The position numbers and the translations under genes were made by a program. Below, piece by piece: positions 5,618 through 8,072 of a stretch of DNA of 8,072 bases. Below the pieces are notes generated by a model that saw nothing but the letters and a program-made list of their open reading frames with translations, ran no database searches and was not told where the DNA came from. Position 1 is the stretch's first letter; each line of letters starts with the position of its first letter. Source of the stretch: Candidatus Omnitrophota bacterium (lineage in GTDB: Bacteria; Omnitrophota; Gorgyraeia; Tantalellales; Tantalellaceae); the NCBI GenBank assembly GCA_023142805.1, contig JAGLIU010000019.1:1-8072 (forward strand), written 5' to 3'.

Positions 5618-6850
5618 ATGGAGTTAACCCGAAAATTGATATCGTTAGTACTAGTCGGAACTTTTGCGTTTTTTTGCAGTAGTTGTGGGGAGCAAGTGCG
5701 TGAAGATAAGCTTGTTATGTGGCTTGTTGGATCAGAAGCACAAGCAAAAGCTATAACAAAATTAAGTGAAAAATTTACTGAGGCAACCGGGACAAAAGTG
5801 TCTTGTCAGGCTATTTCCTGGGGAGACGCGCATAGCAAGTATTTGACATCCATTGCCGGAGATGTGTCTCCGGACATAGGTACTATGGGGCTTACTTGGG
5901 GCATGGAATTTGGGACATTAGGCGCTATGGTCGATTTAAAGAAAGAATTTTCGTCGGATATAACGGAAATGGAAAAGAAAATTTTTCCCGGAGTGTTAAG
6001 GTCTACACAGGTCGGTGATAGTGTGTACGGTATACCTTTTGATCTATCAGAACATATTATGTATTACAGAAATGATATTATACCGAACCCTCCTAGAACT
6101 TGGGATGAGCTGTTAGCGTTACTAAAAACTCTCAAAGGGCAGGGCAAAGGTATGGTGATAGATTGGGGTTCTTTAGGGTGGATCGGATATTCACCGTTTT
6201 TCTGGCAGGCCGGAGGATCTTATTATAATAAAGATCGTACTAAAGTTACCGTTGATAGTCCTGAGGGGGCGGAAGCTCTCAGGTTTTTTGCCGAGCTTTA
6301 TAAGGCAGGGGTTCCTAAGACAAATGTACCTGTAGAGCAGGGGATGCGTACAGGAGATTTTCCTTTGGCAATATCAGGGAACTGGAAAATTATAAGTTTA
6401 ACGTTGGGAGCACCTGAGATAAAAGGAAAGTGGTCAATTTCCACTTTACCCGAAGGACCATCCGGAAAGGGGACGGCTTTTATCGGAGGAAGGGTATTGG
6501 GAATTTTTTCCAGGTCTGAAAAGAAGACAGAAGCCTGGGAGTTTATTAAATTCTTATTTAACCCTGAAAACCAGCAGTTGATCTATAAAGATTCTCTTGA
6601 GACAGAAGATTCTTATCTCCCGCCGAATATGGATAGTTGGAAAAACCTTAAGATGGATCCCTCTCTCAAAAATGTTTTAGAAAAGCAGGCAAAAGACGCT
6701 AAGGGACCGCCTCCGGTATTGGCGTGGGATGCCAGCACACGTTTCTTGGATCATGCTATACAAATGGTTATTCTCAAAGGCGCGGATCCGGGCAGTGAAC
6801 TGAAAATCGCGGCACAGAAGATGCAGAAAGAGTTAGATTCGAGAAAATAA
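5618..6850 (+). CDS. ABC transporter sugar-binding lipoprotein (MalE/UgpB-like)
   Basis: This 410-residue protein is the extracytoplasmic solute receptor of a carbohydrate ABC importer (family 1 type). Signal residues 1-22 end at Cys23 in CSSC, a somewhat weak lipobox with Cys at -3. The mature protein begins with the usual first strand LVMWLVGSEAQAKAI (32-46). Family hallmarks follow: LSEKFTEATGTKV (49-61), SPDIGTMGLTW (84-94), YGIPFDLSEHIMYYRNDI (137-154), PRTWDELLALLKTLK (159-173), a periplasmic-binding-protein aromatic stretch (187-203) and a C-terminal AWEFIKFLFNPENQQ (306-320). Length is normal for the family. No permease or ATPase genes are adjacent: a terminator and a convergent gene follow, so partners must be encoded elsewhere. 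Context suggests oligosaccharides released by the GH113 enzymes as ligands, but the sequence does not specify the sugar. Confidence 0.88.
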   Translation: MELTRKLISLVLVGTFAFFCSSCGEQVREDKLVMWLVGSEAQAKAITKLSEKFTEATGTKVSCQAISWGDAHSKYLTSIAGDVSPDIGTMGLTWGMEFGTLGAMVDLKKEFSSDITEMEKKIFPGVLRSTQVGDSVYGIPFDLSEHIMYYRNDIIPNPPRTWDELLALLKTLKGQGKGMVIDWGSLGWIGYSPFFWQAGGSYYNKDRTKVTVDSPEGAEALRFFAELYKAGVPKTNVPVEQGMRTGDFPLAISGNWKIISLTLGAPEIKGKWSISTLPEGPSGKGTAFIGGRVLGIFSRSEKKTEAWEFIKFLFNPENQQLIYKDSLETEDSYLPPNMDSWKNLKMDPSLKNVLEKQAKDAKGPPPVLAWDASTRFLDHAIQMVILKGADPGSELKIAAQKMQKELDSRK

Positions 6851-6897
6851 TAACAGGGAGATATGGTAAGCCGTGTCCCCATATATAGATTTTATCA

Positions 6898-6932
6898 AAA
6901 AAACCCCGAGGATTTGATCCCCGGGGTTTTTT
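6898..6932. terminator. Bidirectional intrinsic terminator between convergent genes
   Basis: ACCCCG (6903-6908) pairs with CGGGGT (6922-6927). After one A/C mismatch the stem continues, GGAT (6910-6913) with ATCC (6917-6920), around a 3-nt loop. An A run on the left and six T on the right let it work in both orientations. It lies about 50 bp after the sugar-binding protein stop and about 40 bp beyond the stop of the convergent gene. Confidence 0.9.
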
Positions 6933-6973
6933 ACATATAATAAACTTTGAACTCCCAACCGTGAAAATATCAA

Positions 6974-7870
6974 TCAGAATCGCGCGGAGATCTTGGCAAC
7001 TATTTCCTGATAAGCTGTTGTATTTCGTCCCCAGATAGTATTACCATATTGCAATTCAAGATTCAAGGCTTGGCCTTTTTTAGCGAGTTCATCGTGCTCG
7101 GATATTTCTTCTTTACCTGTTAATTGATCATATAGAGTGAGAAGTTGAAAAGAGGGACCGATACGCCATATAGCATATTCCTCTTCTTTGGTTCCGCTAC
7201 CGTCATGTGACCAGTAGCCGTCTATTTCTGTTTTTAATAGCAACCAATCCAAAGGCCAACAACCCACTTCGATAAAGAAGGGTATATCGTTACAAACATC
7301 ATGGTCCTTAAATCTATACCCATATTCAGCTCCTACGTAGAAAGGCATAGCGGTATCAAAGTATTTACCGATGAGTCCTCGCAACTCTACTGAATTGTTA
7401 CGGTCATGCAGCTCGGGCGCTTCAGCTACATCCGAAAGCGGGAGATCATCATATGGTATATAGATGGAGGTTTTAATTTGACCGCTGAGTACAACAGGAT
7501 CTTCAAGTAATCTTAAACGTGCTCCAAAATCTACATTTGTGATACCATGATTTTGAACTGAATACGTGCCCCAGTTAGTCGGGCGAGCGTACTCTTTATA
7601 TTTGTCCTCTTTGTATTCCATTGATCCCATTAGAGTTAAGTTCTCTAATAAACCATATTCGACTTTTGAGGCCATGCCCCAACCCCAGCTTCTAGCGTCA
7701 CGCGAAAATCTTCGGCGATCACCATCCGGCCCAAAATCTTCTTTTGCCCAATGAACTTTCATGTACTGTTCAAGCCCCACAGTATTTTTTGGCAGCGTCC
7801 ATGCGCCCGCGAACGCGAATTGTGGTATGGAAAAACACGCGATTATTAAAAATGCTATGATTTTTTTCAT
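6974..7870 (-). CDS. Predicted outer-membrane beta-barrel protein
   Basis: This 298-residue exported protein has a cleavable signal (residues 1-21, cleavage after FAFA). The mature part alternates short amphipathic strands with charged turns, for example ASKVEYGLLENLTLMGSMEY (67-86), TNVDFGARLRLL (111-122) and PFYVGAEYGYRF (176-187). It ends in QEIVAKISARF, an alternating strand with a terminal Phe, as expected of a BAM-recognised outer-membrane protein. The pattern resembles the broad group annotated as MetA-pathway-of-phenol-degradation or transporter-like barrels, though no specific family is certain. Cys193 and Cys204 could form a disulfide. The start is ATG at 7868-7870, with AAGGAGT (complement of 7874-7880) 3 bases before it. 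It is convergent to the glycan locus, has its own promoter candidate, and a functional link is not shown. Confidence 0.7.
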   Translation of the reverse strand: MKKIIAFLIIACFSIPQFAFAGAWTLPKNTVGLEQYMKVHWAKEDFGPDGDRRRFSRDARSWGWGMASKVEYGLLENLTLMGSMEYKEDKYKEYARPTNWGTYSVQNHGITNVDFGARLRLLEDPVVLSGQIKTSIYIPYDDLPLSDVAEAPELHDRNNSVELRGLIGKYFDTAMPFYVGAEYGYRFKDHDVCNDIPFFIEVGCWPLDWLLLKTEIDGYWSHDGSGTKEEEYAIWRIGPSFQLLTLYDQLTGKEEISEHDELAKKGQALNLELQYGNTIWGRNTTAYQEIVAKISARF

Positions 7871-7873
7871 AAT

Positions 7874-7880
7874 ACTCCTT
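7874..7880 (-). promoter_or_regulatory. Ribosome binding site of the barrel gene
   Basis: The complement of ACTCCTT reads AAGGAGT, 3 bases before the start codon on the - strand. It fixes the start of the barrel protein. Confidence 0.7.
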
Positions 7881-7982
7881 AACCTTTATGATCTGTCGGA
7901 TCTAAATAACGCGAAAAATTATACCGCATGATCTTTGTTCTTTGCCGGATGGTAAGAATACCAGCCAAACTTTAAAATCAAG

Positions 7983-8010
7983 TATATATTATAACATTAT
8001 AAGAAGTCAA
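7983..8010 (-). promoter_or_regulatory. Candidate sigma-70 promoter for the barrel gene
   Basis: On the - strand TTGACT (complement of 8005-8010), a 16-bp spacer and TATATA (complement of 7983-7988) form a good promoter match. It would give a 5' leader of about 105 nt. TATAAT also occurs inside the spacer and at the complement of 7918-7923, the latter without a good -35 element. Confidence 0.55.
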
Positions 8011-8031
8011 GGTGAAGCAAAATGTAAGTTT

Positions 8032-8059
8032 TTATTGATATTAACAAATGGTGTATAAA
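8032..8059 (+). promoter_or_regulatory. Weak outward promoter-like sequence at the window edge
   Basis: TTATTG (8032-8037), a 16-bp spacer and TATAAA (8054-8059) could drive a divergent gene beyond the right edge. No coding region can be supported here. AT-richness makes chance matches likely. Confidence 0.2.
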
Positions 8060-8072
8060 AGAAGCAAGTTTT

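Noticed and set aside
6861..6884. Hairpin ATATGG/CCATAT just after the sugar-binding gene
   Set aside because: It is only 6 AT-rich base pairs with a 12-nt loop and no T run. The strong terminator follows directly.
7566..7754. 62-codon + strand frame opposite the barrel gene
   Set aside because: It is a complement shadow of the barrel coding sequence, with no start signal.

Overview
The window holds seven genes. Six lie on the + strand and form a compact glycan-utilisation locus. The seventh, an outer-membrane barrel protein, is convergent on the - strand. The organism is almost certainly diderm: there are three lipoproteins with recognisable lipoboxes, one signal-peptidase-I export signal, one signal anchor, and a beta-barrel protein ending in Phe. 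AT-leaning composition and strong AAGGAGG-type ribosome binding sites fit an uncultured lineage such as Omnitrophota or another PVC-like or Elusimicrobia-like group. That placement is a guess and nothing in the window proves it.

Layout. At 68-1654 is a lipoprotein with an F5/8 type C (discoidin) domain followed by a GH113-type (beta-mannanase family) TIM barrel. After it come two adjacent small genes, 1677-2264 and 2291-2977. They encode about 50% identical, gap-free paralogues of a beta-sandwich domain that looks carbohydrate-binding, one soluble and exported, the other a lipoprotein. The three genes are 22-26 bp apart and probably form one operon, closed by a long hairpin with a T tract (2982-3053). 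A second unit starts from a TATAAT-containing promoter near 3091. It carries a second GH113-type enzyme on a signal anchor (3138-4187) and, 22 bp later, a ROK-family regulator with an N-terminal winged helix (4210-5469). A 148 bp gap precedes an orphan ABC sugar-binding lipoprotein (5618-6850). A bidirectional terminator (6898-6932) separates this from the convergent barrel gene (6974-7870, -), which has its own promoter candidate near 7983-8010.

How they may work together (inference): the lipidated, discoidin-bearing GH113 protein and the two beta-sandwich proteins would bind and cut a beta-mannan or related glycan at or near the cell surface. The membrane-anchored GH113 protein would trim oligosaccharides in the periplasm. 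The substrate-binding protein would deliver products to permeases encoded elsewhere, and the ROK protein would sense an intracellular sugar and control the locus. The ROK protein has lost the canonical zinc-site His and most of the Cys pattern, so it is probably a pure sensor and not a kinase. No RNA genes, CRISPR arrays or insertion sequences were seen.
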